From Saprospiraceae bacterium (GTDB lineage Bacteria > Bacteroidota > Bacteroidia > Chitinophagales > Saprospiraceae): a stretch of DNA of 64,000 nt. The stretch spans positions 62,001 through 126,000 of the forward strand of contig JALHOZ010000001.1 in the NCBI GenBank assembly GCA_022842725.1, read 5' to 3'. Positions 1 through 8,950 of the stretch are shown here, in pieces. Position 1 is the first letter of the stretch; each line of letters opens with the position of its first letter. The notes below the pieces were generated by a model. That model did not search any database, was not told where the DNA came from, and worked only from the letters and a program-made list of their open reading frames with translations. Made by a program: the position numbers and the translations under genes.

Positions 1-537
1 TTGCGGTTGTTGTTTATATTGATGTTTGTCACTGAACTCCTGGGCTTTTTGATCCCCCTCTATTCAGAAAAGCAGAACTATTTTATATACAACATGTATA
101 CCCTGGGATTTTTTATGATTTGTTACAGTGTTTTTTATCAATTGTCGAAATCAACCCGTTGGAAGAAAATAATCCTATGGCTTTCATTCGGGTTGATTTT
201 GTTTTTTTTCTATGACAATTTTTATAAAATGTTGTTTTTTGACAAACTTCAGTTCAGAACTTTTGTGGCGGGAGCGGTCATCCTGATTATTTTATGCATT
301 CAATATCTTGTTAAGTTTTTGCATACGGATGAAGTCTATGATTTTTATTACTCCAGATCATTTTGGTTTTCGTGCGGATTGTTGTTGTTTACCGTTCCGT
401 TTATTCCTATTATCATCGGGTTTCAATATATGGTAGATGTAAAAAATCTGGAAATTTTACAGTTTTTAAGCAAAGTTCTCATTATTTCCAGTCATATTTG
501 TTTCATTATTTCTTTCCGATGGACCAGATTGTTATAA
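1..537 (+). CDS. Membrane protein, 5' end cut by the window
   Basis: The frame is open from the first base, so the 178 visible residues are probably the C-terminal part of a longer protein; the initial TTG need not be the start. Roughly five hydrophobic segments separated by short loops are visible (for example residues 1-20, 30-50, 58-75, 85-105, 120-142, 150-172), with few charged residues. The last 19 bases overlap the start of the histidine kinase gene, which implies translational coupling. I infer that it is the membrane sensor or partner of that kinase; I do not recognise a named family. Confidence 0.6.
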   Translation: MRLLFILMFVTELLGFLIPLYSEKQNYFIYNMYTLGFFMICYSVFYQLSKSTRWKKIILWLSFGLILFFFYDNFYKMLFFDKLQFRTFVAGAVILIILCIQYLVKFLHTDEVYDFYYSRSFWFSCGLLLFTVPFIPIIIGFQYMVDVKNLEILQFLSKVLIISSHICFIISFRWTRLL

Positions 538-1292
538 GTGACCTGATTGTTGTTTTTGTATTTATACTGATTACGTTGGTCGGTATCATTTTTACCTTGT
601 TTTATATTTTTAATAAAAGAAGGTTGTTTTTTATCAGTGAAAAACAAAAGACACAAATAAAATATGAAAAAGAACTCGAAGCTTCGAGGATTGAAAACCA
701 GGAACATTTGCTCAAAGCTCTGAGTTGGGAGTTGCATGACAACATCGGCCAATTATTGTCTGTGAGTAATCTTCAACTGTCCATGATTTCAGAGGATGTG
801 ACTGAAAAAGACCGAAAACTGATCTCAGATACCAGAGAAATTTTGTCCAAAGTGCTGGAAGATGTCCGAAATCTCTCTAAGTCACTAAATGCCGATTCCT
901 TTATTTTTTTAGGTTTGGCCAAAGCTGTCAGTTTTGAAATAGAACGCCTGAACAGACTCAGATTTGTTGATGCTGAATTTATATTTGAAGGAAAAGAAAC
1001 GGAGATATCCAACGAACACCAAATCATCCTTTTCAGAATCATTCAGGAATGTATTTCGAATATGATCAAACATGCACGGGCCACCAGATTTTCGGTTGCG
1101 TTTTTGTCCGAACCTCATATGTTTACAATCATTTGTGAAGACAATGGTTTGGGAATGAATCTGAACACCAAAAATTACGGGTTGGGTCTTAAAAATATTG
1201 TTTCACGGGCAAATATGATCGGTGCTGAAACCATGTTTGAACCAGTAACAGGAGGAGGATTGAGGATTAAAATATTTTATCCATTAAGGTAA
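519..1292 (+). CDS. Sensor histidine kinase, HisKA_3 (NarL/LuxR-partner) type
   Basis: A 257-residue kinase with one N-terminal transmembrane helix (about residues 8-31), a short linker, and a HisKA_3 dimerisation/phosphoacceptor helix whose motif ELHDNIGQ places the phosphorylated histidine at residue 73. A HATPase_c domain follows, with N box (ECISNMIKHA), G1 (EDNGLGM) and G2 (GLGLKNI). I chose the ATG at 519: a longer in-frame extension back to 363 would only read the upstream membrane gene out of frame, while 519 gives a sensible transmembrane start. No periplasmic sensor domain is present, so the signal is likely sensed in the membrane or by the overlapping upstream protein. Its partner is almost certainly the response regulator at 1417. 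Confidence 0.9.
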   Translation: MDQIVISDLIVVFVFILITLVGIIFTLFYIFNKRRLFFISEKQKTQIKYEKELEASRIENQEHLLKALSWELHDNIGQLLSVSNLQLSMISEDVTEKDRKLISDTREILSKVLEDVRNLSKSLNADSFIFLGLAKAVSFEIERLNRLRFVDAEFIFEGKETEISNEHQIILFRIIQECISNMIKHARATRFSVAFLSEPHMFTIICEDNGLGMNLNTKNYGLGLKNIVSRANMIGAETMFEPVTGGGLRIKIFYPLR

Positions 1293-1324
1293 CAAAAGTA
1301 AATATAATAACAACTTATGAACAG

Positions 1325-1355
1325 TTTGCCATGAATATAATATATTTACATTTTG
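1325..1355 (+). promoter_or_regulatory. Putative promoter of the response regulator gene
   Basis: TTTG at 1325-1328 is followed 18 bases later by TACATTTTG at 1347-1355, close to the Bacteroidota consensus TTTG-(about 19)-TAnnTTTG with one extra base in the -7 box. Transcription would start near 1362, giving a leader of about 55 bases. This suggests that the regulator can be expressed apart from the kinase. Confidence 0.45.
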
Positions 1356-1416
1356 AACACCTTTAACAGGTATGTATGAGGCGAATGACATTATAAGGAT
1401 TTAAAAAACATATAAA

Positions 1417-2055
1417 ATGTATCAGGTTTATATTGTGGATGATCATGCTTTATTCAGTAATTCACTCGAAATATTGATTAATCAGTTTGATTCATATCAT
1501 GTGGCACAATGTCTACAAAACGGCAGAGAGCTGATTTTTAAGCTTCAGGATCAACAACTGACCAAACCTGACCTGATTCTCCTTGACATCAATATGCCGG
1601 TCATGAATGGTTTGGAGACTATGGCATGGCTAACCAAAAATTATCCTGAAATTCCTGTTTTGGTACTGACTATGCAGGATGACGATCAAATGATGCTCGA
1701 GTTGATCAAAATGGGTATCAAAGGGTACCTGCTCAAAGACATTACACCACAAATACTGTTAAAAGCACTGGATGATATCATAAAAATCGGCTATTATCAC
1801 AGTGAAAAACTGACCCAAACCCTGATATCCGCCCTGCATAATAAATCACCGAATAAAATTGATTTAAAGGAGAAGGAAATCACTTTTTTGCAACTGATCT
1901 GTACAGAAAAAACATATAAAGAAATAGCTGACGATATGCATCTGAGTCCCAAAACTATTGACGGATATCGCGACACCCTTTTTGAAAAACTTCAGGTCAG
2001 GTCCAGGGTTGGTTTGGTCCTTTATGCGATAAAAAACGGGATTTTCAGATTGTAA
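1417..2055 (+). CDS. Response regulator, receiver plus LuxR-type HTH
   Basis: A 212-residue two-domain regulator. The receiver domain (about 1-120) has the acidic pair VDD at residues 8-9, phosphoacceptor D57 in LILLDINMP, the conserved Thr in LVLTMQ and Lys in YLLKD. The C-terminal LuxR/NarL helix-turn-helix (about 145-212) includes KEIADDMHLSPKTIDGYR. Known family behaviour is phosphorylation by a HisKA_3 kinase, dimerisation and DNA binding. It lies 124 bases after the kinase, on the same strand, and converges with the TPR gene at 2075. Its target genes cannot be read from the sequence. Confidence 0.93.
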   Translation: MYQVYIVDDHALFSNSLEILINQFDSYHVAQCLQNGRELIFKLQDQQLTKPDLILLDINMPVMNGLETMAWLTKNYPEIPVLVLTMQDDDQMMLELIKMGIKGYLLKDITPQILLKALDDIIKIGYYHSEKLTQTLISALHNKSPNKIDLKEKEITFLQLICTEKTYKEIADDMHLSPKTIDGYRDTLFEKLQVRSRVGLVLYAIKNGIFRL

Positions 2056-2074
2056 AAAGATGATTTTGACTTAA

Positions 2075-2788
2075 TTACCGGCAATACTTTTCTACATAAT
2101 CACAAGCTACGGAACTGCCTAATGCTTCTGCGGATTTGAAATCCGAACAAGCCAAAACATATTTTTTTCGTTTGAAATAGATCATGGCTCTGCTGAAATA
2201 GGCGGCATGATGGGTGGGATCCAAATGAATGGCCATGTTATAGTTTGACAAAGCTTTTACCATATTACCTGAATAATGGTTGGTTACTCCGTAGCCATAA
2301 TAAGCTTCAGCGTAATAAATATCCAATGTAAATGCTTTTTTAAAATCCTTTTTTGCTTCGTTATATTTTTTTTGATTAAAGAGCATCACCGCTCTGTTGT
2401 AGTACCCTTCTTTATCCTTTTTTCGGAACTTTATAACTTTTGTAAAATCTTTTTCCGCACCTTCGTAATCTTTTAAGGAGTGTTTTAATATTCCTCTGTT
2501 AAAAAAAGCATCGGCATAATTGGGGCGTATTTCAATCGCCTTGTTGTAATCTCTCATAGCTTCAGTGTATTTTTTCTGGTTGAATCTGGCATTAGCCCTT
2601 TTGAAGTAGATGACTTCATTGTTGTTTTCCAGATTGAGGGCCGATGTGTAATCCAGAACTGCTTCGTGGTATTTTCCGGCATCAAATTTTTCCTGTCCGC
2701 TTTTTAATAAATCCGTAACATTCTGACTGATAAGACCACCTGAAAGCAGCATACAATGACAAAGGATGATCAAAAAATTTCTATTCAT
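2075..2788 (-). CDS. Exported tetratricopeptide repeat protein
   Basis: A 237-residue protein with an N-terminal signal-type hydrophobic segment (MNRNFLIILCHCMLLSGG) followed by about five to six TPR units of 34 residues, recognisable by repeated A-x-x-DY..A..L and Y-Y-NRA patterns from residue 30 onward. TPR proteins are protein-interaction scaffolds; no enzymatic domain is visible. The tail ends in CDYVEKYCR, with three cysteines near the C-terminus (ACDYVEKYC), which is unusual for a pure TPR solenoid and may form a disulphide in the periplasm. It is transcribed alone, convergent with the response regulator. Confidence 0.85.
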   Translation of the reverse strand: MNRNFLIILCHCMLLSGGLISQNVTDLLKSGQEKFDAGKYHEAVLDYTSALNLENNNEVIYFKRANARFNQKKYTEAMRDYNKAIEIRPNYADAFFNRGILKHSLKDYEGAEKDFTKVIKFRKKDKEGYYNRAVMLFNQKKYNEAKKDFKKAFTLDIYYAEAYYGYGVTNHYSGNMVKALSNYNMAIHLDPTHHAAYFSRAMIYFKRKKYVLACSDFKSAEALGSSVACDYVEKYCR

Positions 2789-2805
2789 ACTGATGGTCGA
2801 AAGAA

Positions 2806-2813
2806 CAAAGGTA
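2806..2813 (-). promoter_or_regulatory. -7 box upstream of the TPR gene
   Basis: On the minus strand this reads TACCTTTG, an exact match to TAnnTTTG, 18 bases upstream of the ATG. No convincing TTG is seen 19 bases further upstream, so only the -7 element is supported. Confidence 0.4.
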
Positions 2814-2928
2814 TAAAATTGTATAGAATAAATTTCTTTGATCCTGTAAGGAATGACGATTAAATAAAAAGAGACATAATCATAACCAGGTTATGTAAAC
2901 GAATCTATCAACAAGATTCTGATGGTCT

Positions 2929-3897
2929 TCACATTTTGACCAGTTTTCCGTCACTGATATGGACCCCTTTGTCTTCAACAGACCAAAAATACATACCGGG
3001 TTGTAAAAAATCCAAAGTAATGATATTTTTACCAACGTTTATTGGTTGGTTGTACAAAAGTTTGCCCGTGACGTCAAAAAAACGGATCGTACCCTTTTCA
3101 GAAATGTACTCAGAGGTGTTTACCTCCAGAAAATCCACTACCGGATTGGGCGAAAGGATGAAATTATATTTGTCCACATCCGAAGACGAAGTGGGTGAAC
3201 AGGAATTTTCATCGGGGTAGATGTAGGATTCGTTTTTGTAGCATAAAAACTGATAACGCCAATCTTCTGCAGTAAAAATATAAAAATGACCGAAGAGGCC
3301 AAATAACGAACCTATATCTTCAATAATTTCATACATGCCGTAAACATTACTGCCACCCAACTCAGCGTCAGCAGTCAAAAACCTTTTTAAAGGTCTTCCG
3401 TCAGATGCCAAAACGGTGTCCGCTTTTTCTATAATTAGTCTATATGGATTTGCTCCGATGGGAGGATTCTCACTTACTCCAAATGAATATAATTCCGTTT
3501 TTTTACTCAAATAAAAGTTTACGGTATCTCCTTGTTTTGCTGTAAAGTCGTACATCAACCACCATTGATCGTCTTCATGGAAATACATTTTTTTATCTTT
3601 GTAGAAAACTGGCAAGTCACTATTTTCAATCATAACATCATTAAATTTTGTTTTAATTATCCGACACACCCGTTGGTCAATTAAAGTGTCTCTGTCTACA
3701 AAAATCTCAATAATTGTTGGTTCCGTTCCACCCAAATGCCAATTAGTCCGTCGCCACACACTAAAAGCGCTCATATCTGTGGTATCTGTAAATAATCCCT
3801 CATTTTTGAATACAGACGAAACTTCACTTTTGCCTGACAAAGACCCGCAAAAAAGCAGAACACATAAAATGGATAAAATGGAATTCGTTTTCATCAT
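2929..3897 (-). CDS. T9SS-exported protein of unknown function
   Basis: A 322-residue protein with a signal peptide (about residues 1-22), a central region without a domain I recognise, and a C-terminal type A T9SS sorting domain from about residue 245 (FILSPNPVVDFLEV... RFFDVTGKLLYNQ... LQPGMYFW... GKLVKM). This tail is known to direct Bacteroidota proteins through the type IX secretion pore and is then cleaved. The central region is rich in Asp, Trp and Tyr, as in many extracellular beta-sandwich proteins. A second methionine directly follows the first, so the start could be 3894. It is monocistronic. Confidence 0.8.
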   Translation of the reverse strand: MMKTNSILSILCVLLFCGSLSGKSEVSSVFKNEGLFTDTTDMSAFSVWRRTNWHLGGTEPTIIEIFVDRDTLIDQRVCRIIKTKFNDVMIENSDLPVFYKDKKMYFHEDDQWWLMYDFTAKQGDTVNFYLSKKTELYSFGVSENPPIGANPYRLIIEKADTVLASDGRPLKRFLTADAELGGSNVYGMYEIIEDIGSLFGLFGHFYIFTAEDWRYQFLCYKNESYIYPDENSCSPTSSSDVDKYNFILSPNPVVDFLEVNTSEYISEKGTIRFFDVTGKLLYNQPINVGKNIITLDFLQPGMYFWSVEDKGVHISDGKLVKM

Positions 3898-4101
3898 TAA
3901 AATATTTTGAACTTACAATTTTAAAAATTTTTAGCAATAACCTGTCCGTTTTGGGTATAAAAAAGCAGGAAATAGACTTGTCGGTGACTATTTTTATTAA
4001 AAAATCTATATTGACCTTTAATACTTTTTGGATTACATCTGTTTTTTCTCTTCTCTTTTTTCCATAAATATTCCGTAACTTTACCTCCTTAAGACTGAAT
4101 C

Positions 4102-5217
4102 ATGAGAATTCTCCCATTTGATGCTTTTTATCCCAACAGTGAGTTGATATCCTCACCCGAATTGTTTTTTGACGAAGCGAGTAACCAGTATCTCGAGTTT
4201 AAAAAGGCGGGTTTTTTCAAAAAAAACGGGCAAAAAGCTTTGTACGTATACGAAATTTCCAATCCGTTTAACAAACATCTCGGATTGATCGGATGTCATG
4301 ACATCAGGGATTTTGAAGAAAATAAAATCCTGGGTCATGAAAACACCATCGCAGAGAGAGAACAACACATCATGCAACTCATGCTCATGAGAAAAGCCAT
4401 GATCAAACCGGTCTTGCTGACACACGAACCCAACGAAGAAATTTCTACATTTCTGCAATCCATTTCTACAAAAGAAGAACCTTTGATACAATTTTACCTG
4501 AAAAGTGAAAATGAATACCACAAAATATGGACTGTCAGCAGGGAAGAAGACATTCTTTTTTTGATTGGTCTTTTTGCCGAAAAAGTAGATTCTCTTTATA
4601 TTGCGGACGGCCACCACAGATCATCCACCACCATCAGATTGCTGCAAAAACATCATCTGGAGGGTAAAGATCCTGATGCTTCGGCTATTCTTTCCTGTTA
4701 TTTTGCTTTTGACCAATTGAAGATATACGATTATAACAGGGTAGTGGACGTGTTTTCTATAATGTCGCCTGCAAAATTTATTTCACTTTTGTCGGCTTTT
4801 GCAACGATCAAACCCATAAAAACAGGACGTAAGCCAAAAAATAAATTTGAATGTACGCTGTATATCCAAAAAGAATGGTTTGTGCTGAAATGGAAAAAGA
4901 AGTATATCGAAGCTGAAATGAAGGCACAAAAAACAGTATTGGATGCATCTTTGGTGAATCATCTGATTATGGAAAAAATCCTTCAGATCAAAGATGTGAG
5001 GACGACAAAACTTGTACAGTATTTTGAAGGGAAATCAGGTATTACCTCTTTGGTAAAAGAAGTTAATAAAAATCCGAATCTCGTTGGAATCTGCATTTTT
5101 CCGGTGGATATACACGAAGTCGTAGCTTTTTCAGGTGAAGGGAAGTTTTTGCCGCCAAAAAGTACCTGGTTTGAACCAAGGATTAAAAATGGTTTATTGG
5201 TTAAAGAAATCGTTTAA
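4102..5217 (+). CDS. DUF1015 family protein
   Basis: A 371-residue cytoplasmic protein matching the DUF1015 (COG4198) family: it opens with RILPFDAF (the family's typical PF-A-x-RP-like start) and carries the signature ADGHHR at residues 168-173. The family's function is not established. Family members often lie near serine biosynthesis or small-molecule metabolic genes. Here it is 12 bases upstream of an amidohydrolase, so the two are probably co-transcribed and may act on related substrates. A weak -7-like box (TAACTTTA) sits at 4076-4083. Confidence 0.85.
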   Translation: MRILPFDAFYPNSELISSPELFFDEASNQYLEFKKAGFFKKNGQKALYVYEISNPFNKHLGLIGCHDIRDFEENKILGHENTIAEREQHIMQLMLMRKAMIKPVLLTHEPNEEISTFLQSISTKEEPLIQFYLKSENEYHKIWTVSREEDILFLIGLFAEKVDSLYIADGHHRSSTTIRLLQKHHLEGKDPDASAILSCYFAFDQLKIYDYNRVVDVFSIMSPAKFISLLSAFATIKPIKTGRKPKNKFECTLYIQKEWFVLKWKKKYIEAEMKAQKTVLDASLVNHLIMEKILQIKDVRTTKLVQYFEGKSGITSLVKEVNKNPNLVGICIFPVDIHEVVAFSGEGKFLPPKSTWFEPRIKNGLLVKEIV

Positions 5218-5229
5218 AGTTTTCACTAC

Positions 5230-6423
5230 ATGCACAAAATTACCGCAAAAAAAATATTTGACGGCAACGGAAATATTTGGGAAAATACCCTGTTGACATT
5301 AGACCAGGACGGAACCATAATTTCGATAGATCAGATGTCAGAAACGGATTCCGATGTAAAATGCATCGATGGTTTCATCTGTCCCGGTTTTGTGAATACA
5401 CATTGTCATCTTGAGTTGTCACACATTAAAGGCAAAGTTGACACCGGCACAGGATTGATTCCTTTTATCAAAAATGTGGTGACCAAAAGAGATGCCGATC
5501 CGGAAGAAATTCAGGAGGCGATCAGGCAGGCAGATGCAGAAATGTATCAAAATGGTATCGTAGCGGTAGGTGATATTTCCAATAAAAAAGATACACAACA
5601 GGTAAAATACCAAAGTCAGATAGCTTACTACACATTTGTAGAAATGTTTGATTTTATGCAGGAATCATTGGCGGAATCAACCTTTCAGCAATATAATGAT
5701 GTATACCAATATTTTGAAGAAAATCACCTCAATAAAAAGAGTATCGTGCCCCATGCGCCGTATTCTGTCAGTGATTCATTGTACAAAAGGATTCATGAGC
5801 ATAATACCGGACTAAAAACGATATCCATTCATAATGAAGAAACCCCGGACGAAATATCATTGTTTCTGGACAAATCGGGTGGTTTTCCCGAATTTTTCGG
5901 AGGATTTGGATTTCCGATGGATAATTTTACTCCGACAGGTAAAATGCCACTATTTCATGCGATACAAAGACTTGATCCGGCGCACAGAACGTTGTTTGTT
6001 CACAATACGCTTACTACGGTAGAAGGCATTATCGCAGCGCATCATTGGTCGGGCAAAGTGTATTGGGCGACCTGTGCCAATGCAAATCTGTATATTGAAA
6101 ACAGATTGCCCGACTATCGTTTGTTTCTCGATCAACAAGCCAAAATGACGATTGGAACCGACAGTCTTACAAGCAATTGGCAATTATCTGTCTGGGAAGA
6201 GATCAAAACGATCCATAAATATGCTTCATACGTACCTTTTTCCGAGCTCATCGTTTGGGCTACTAAAAATGGCGCTGAGGCATTGGGTTATGAAAATATT
6301 TTTGGAACCATTGAAGTCGGTAAAAAGCCCGGTTTGGTAGCGTTAGAAAATATAACTGAATCTGATGGCAGATATTATTTGGAAAACGCTACAGCCAAAT
6401 GGGTAAACTTGTTTAGGGTTTAA
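5230..6423 (+). CDS. Amidohydrolase, cytosine deaminase/ATZ-TRZ-like
   Basis: A 397-residue metal-dependent hydrolase of the ATZ/TRZ branch of the amidohydrolase superfamily. Metal ligands are visible as NTHCHLE (H58, H60), a middle histidine and glutamate in SIHNEE, a histidine in FVHNTLT and the catalytic aspartate in GTDSLTSN. No signal peptide, so it is cytoplasmic. Known family reactions include deamination of S-adenosylhomocysteine, guanine, cytosine or aminofutalosine; the substrate here cannot be decided by eye. It follows the DUF1015 gene by 12 bases in a probable two-gene operon. Confidence 0.85.
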   Translation: MHKITAKKIFDGNGNIWENTLLTLDQDGTIISIDQMSETDSDVKCIDGFICPGFVNTHCHLELSHIKGKVDTGTGLIPFIKNVVTKRDADPEEIQEAIRQADAEMYQNGIVAVGDISNKKDTQQVKYQSQIAYYTFVEMFDFMQESLAESTFQQYNDVYQYFEENHLNKKSIVPHAPYSVSDSLYKRIHEHNTGLKTISIHNEETPDEISLFLDKSGGFPEFFGGFGFPMDNFTPTGKMPLFHAIQRLDPAHRTLFVHNTLTTVEGIIAAHHWSGKVYWATCANANLYIENRLPDYRLFLDQQAKMTIGTDSLTSNWQLSVWEEIKTIHKYASYVPFSELIVWATKNGAEALGYENIFGTIEVGKKPGLVALENITESDGRYYLENATAKWVNLFRV

Positions 6424-6475
6424 AGTTTAATGTTTAATGTTTATAGTTTAATGTTTAGGGTTTAATGTTTAAAGT
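6421..6475 (+). repeat. Degenerate TTTAATG short repeat after a stop codon
   Basis: Directly after the amidohydrolase stop, four near-copies of the unit GTTTAATGTTTA follow one another with small changes (TTTATAG, TTTAGGG, TTTAAAG). The array is too AT-rich to form a terminator. It belongs to a class of decayed, gene-end-associated short repeats seen elsewhere in this window. Confidence 0.55.
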
Positions 6476-6576
6476 TGTCGAATCTTAAGTTTCCCGACAT
6501 AATCTCAGATTAACATATACATTCTTATAAAAAAGTTAAAATCTGACGTATTGTGGTTTCTGTAAAATGTGGAAGG

Positions 6577-6584
6577 TATTTTTG
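6577..6584 (+). promoter_or_regulatory. -7 box of the Rpn-like nuclease gene
   Basis: TATTTTTG matches TAnnTTTG exactly. Transcription would start near 6591, which lies downstream of the in-frame ATG at 6567 and upstream of the ATG at 6603; this decides the start of the following gene. No ideal -33 element at 19 bases. Confidence 0.45.
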
Positions 6585-6602
6585 CATAAAATTACTTGCC
6601 AC

Positions 6603-7547
6603 ATGGAAAACATACATGACAAATTTGTCAAAGCTACTTTTTCGGATACAAACAGAGCGATTGCCTTTTTTGAAAAGTTTTTACCTGAAAACATATTGTC
6701 ATCTTTAGACTTAAATTCGTTGGAATACCTGCAGGAATCTTATCTGACAGATGATCTTAAAGCCCGGTTTTCCGATATGATTTTCGAAGTAAAAACAAAA
6801 GACAGACCTGATTATATTACAGATATCATTTTGCTTTTCGAACATAAATCCTCTCCCGACAGACATGTTTTGATTCAGGTAGGATTGTATATGTTTTCAC
6901 ATTGGTGGAAATGTGTTCGGGAAAAGAAACCATTAAAACCTGTTATTCCCATCATATATTATCAGGGAAAAAAGAAATGGAAGGTAAAAACCATGACAGA
7001 TTTATTTGATAAATTTTCAGGTGATGTTCAATTATTTTTACCGGAAATCCGGCATATTTTTATTGCTTTGAATTCTCTGAAGGATGAAGAAATTGCAACC
7101 ATCCGAAATAAGCTGATGGCTACAGCTGTTATGACGCAAAAAAAAGCATTTGATGCTATGAAGTTGGCCGAAGATTTAGAAAACATACTTCAATTGTTTC
7201 CAATGAAAGAAGAAAAAGGGAACTTTTTAAAAACCATCTTTGTTTACCTTTTTAAGGTTTCTGAGATTCCAAAATCAGAGTGGGTAAAAGCCATAGAAGC
7301 CATCCCGTCAGACATTAAAGAAAATCTTATGACAACATACACCTGGATGAAAGAAGAAGGAAAACTTGAAGGTAAACTTGAGGGAAGACTTGAGGGAAGA
7401 CTTGAAGGTAAGCTTCAGAAAGAAATCGAAGTCATTCTCAAAGGATATGATGAAAGCCTGAAAATTTCTGTTCTTGCTAATATCACCAATCTCACTGAAG
7501 ACGCTGTAATAAAGATATTAAAAGAAAATAACAGGTTTGGCTCATAA
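6603..7547 (+). CDS. Rpn family PD-(D/E)XK nuclease/putative transposase
   Basis: A 314-residue protein of the Rpn (recombination-promoting nuclease, YhgA-like, PF04754) family. The N-terminal domain begins HDKFVKATFSD, followed by the nuclease core with FSDMIFEV and LLFEHKSS supplying the D...E-x-K catalytic residues, and then IPIIYYQG, which is typical of the family. Near the C-terminus is the family's hallmark Leu-Glu-Gly-Lys/Arg repeat (residues about 253-272), encoded by five 12-base units. Known members stimulate RecA-independent recombination and some act in phage defence. The gene is isolated between two intergenic pockets of decayed repeats. Start at 6603 is supported by the promoter just upstream. 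Confidence 0.85.
   Translation: MENIHDKFVKATFSDTNRAIAFFEKFLPENILSSLDLNSLEYLQESYLTDDLKARFSDMIFEVKTKDRPDYITDIILLFEHKSSPDRHVLIQVGLYMFSHWWKCVREKKPLKPVIPIIYYQGKKKWKVKTMTDLFDKFSGDVQLFLPEIRHIFIALNSLKDEEIATIRNKLMATAVMTQKKAFDAMKLAEDLENILQLFPMKEEKGNFLKTIFVYLFKVSEIPKSEWVKAIEAIPSDIKENLMTTYTWMKEEGKLEGKLEGRLEGRLEGKLQKEIEVILKGYDESLKISVLANITNLTEDAVIKILKENNRFGS
7359..7418 (+). repeat. Five 12-base in-frame repeats inside the Rpn gene
   Basis: Five consecutive units of the form GGA-A(A/G)A-CTT-GA(A/G) encode Gly-Lys/Arg-Leu-Glu repeats. Two units (7383-7394 and 7395-7406) differ only in their last base. Because each unit is a multiple of three, gain or loss would change the length without shifting the frame. 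Confidence 0.85.
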
Positions 7548-7814
7548 ATCAAGTGCAGGCAAAGGTTAAGTTTAGAATTAAGGATGTTCCACCCTGTGTT
7601 TTGTTGACATTTTATGCCACGTTGATTTAATAGCGATTTGCTTCGGGATAAAATTGTAAGCTCATCAAATTGTGGCGAAGAATAAAATCAGGTAGAGAAC
7701 TTTCTACCCAGTCATTTATTATCACCACGCCTTGCTTTATTTAAACAACTTAACATTTCAACAATGTATCAGTTCCACAACTCAACAACCATTACCTGGA
7801 TCAATAAAAGCTTC

Positions 7815-8720
7815 CTATCCTTTTCTGCTTTTTTTGACTTTTGTTGTTTTTTTGGTGGCAGAATTACCTCTCGGACCTGTGACGGTGGTTGATTTTTTGA
7901 CTCTCGTATTTCCTGCGGGTCCTGTCACTTTGGTTTTGGTTTTCGTCACTTTATAATTTGATCGTGCCCCTGCATAACGGGTTGTCACAGTTTTGGATGT
8001 TACTCTTTTGGGAGCGTACAAATTTCTTGCGGCAACAGATCTGTGTGTCGTTACCACCCTTACTTTAGGGCCGTGATATCTGACTTTGAAAGGTCTGTAT
8101 ACATGATATGCCAATGGTCTCCAGGGTCTCCACCATTTAGGATAAACACGCCATCTCCAGGGAGAAACCCAAGGTCGGTATCCCTGAGCATAAACAAACC
8201 TTACACAAGGCCATGTCCATACATTTACCACGATATAATTGTCGTCAGACAAACCGGGATTGGGTCCACGTTTTACGTCATTTTCTTTCATTGATTCTTC
8301 ACCGGACGGCTCAAGGATGGTTTCTTCACCAAATATATCTTCATGTCCGACGATTTGGATTTGTGCTTCTTCTTTACCTGTTTTTTCAAGTTGTATTGTG
8401 GCAATGTCCTGATTTTCGTTTTCAGATATGGCAACCTGAAGGACAAATATTTGAACGTCTTTTTCTACCCATGAGTTAACTTTAATGTAGTCCACATCAC
8501 CATCTTCGTTCAAATCCAGATTGTTGACATGATTATCTTCTGTATTTAATGATTTTTCAAAATTTTCAGGACTATCTGCCTGTTGAAATAAAGTCAGGGT
8601 GCCTTCCAGACTGAAATGATCACCTGCTAAACCGGTTTCCGTATCTTGAGTATCCTGAGCAACAACTGACAATGATATCATGAATGTCAGTAAGATAAAA
8701 ATCAAATTTTGTGGTTTCAT
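7815..8720 (-). CDS. Exported protein with Trp/Arg-rich core and basic tail
   Basis: A 301-residue protein with a signal peptide (residues about 1-21, ending VVAQ). Residues 22-160 are acidic and include LNEDGDVDYIKV, a calcium-loop-like Asp/Asn-rich stretch. Residues about 165-220 hold eight tryptophans among many arginines and tyrosines (for example YPKWWRPWRP). The last 80 residues are strongly basic and Lys/Thr-rich with repeated TGP(A/R)GN segments. I do not recognise a named family, although similar tripartite exported proteins occur in Bacteroidota. An envelope or periplasmic location is likely; nucleic acid or polyanion binding by the tail is inference. Confidence 0.75.
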   Translation of the reverse strand: MKPQNLIFILLTFMISLSVVAQDTQDTETGLAGDHFSLEGTLTLFQQADSPENFEKSLNTEDNHVNNLDLNEDGDVDYIKVNSWVEKDVQIFVLQVAISENENQDIATIQLEKTGKEEAQIQIVGHEDIFGEETILEPSGEESMKENDVKRGPNPGLSDDNYIVVNVWTWPCVRFVYAQGYRPWVSPWRWRVYPKWWRPWRPLAYHVYRPFKVRYHGPKVRVVTTHRSVAARNLYAPKRVTSKTVTTRYAGARSNYKVTKTKTKVTGPAGNTRVKKSTTVTGPRGNSATKKTTKVKKSRKG

Positions 8721-8950
8721 AATATGTATTTTTGAATAATGAATTTGATATATGAATAACGTAAAACAAACATTTTTGTACTCATTTTTTATTAAATAAA
8801 ATTAGGGAGATATTTTTAAATGAGGGGTTAGTGGTTTTTTACACTAACGAATGGGTGTTTTTGTCTTTAGTAATGCCGTATAAATTTCCGGATACAACTC
8901 TCTTAGATCAATGCTGATGATGTCTACAAACAGAAAAATGAACATGACAT

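Noticed and set aside
363-518. N-terminal extension of the histidine kinase
   Set aside because: It reads the upstream membrane gene in another frame and is not signal-like; the ATG at 519 gives a normal membrane anchor.
6567-6602. 12-residue upstream extension of the Rpn-like protein
   Set aside because: The ATG at 6567 is upstream of the predicted transcription start.
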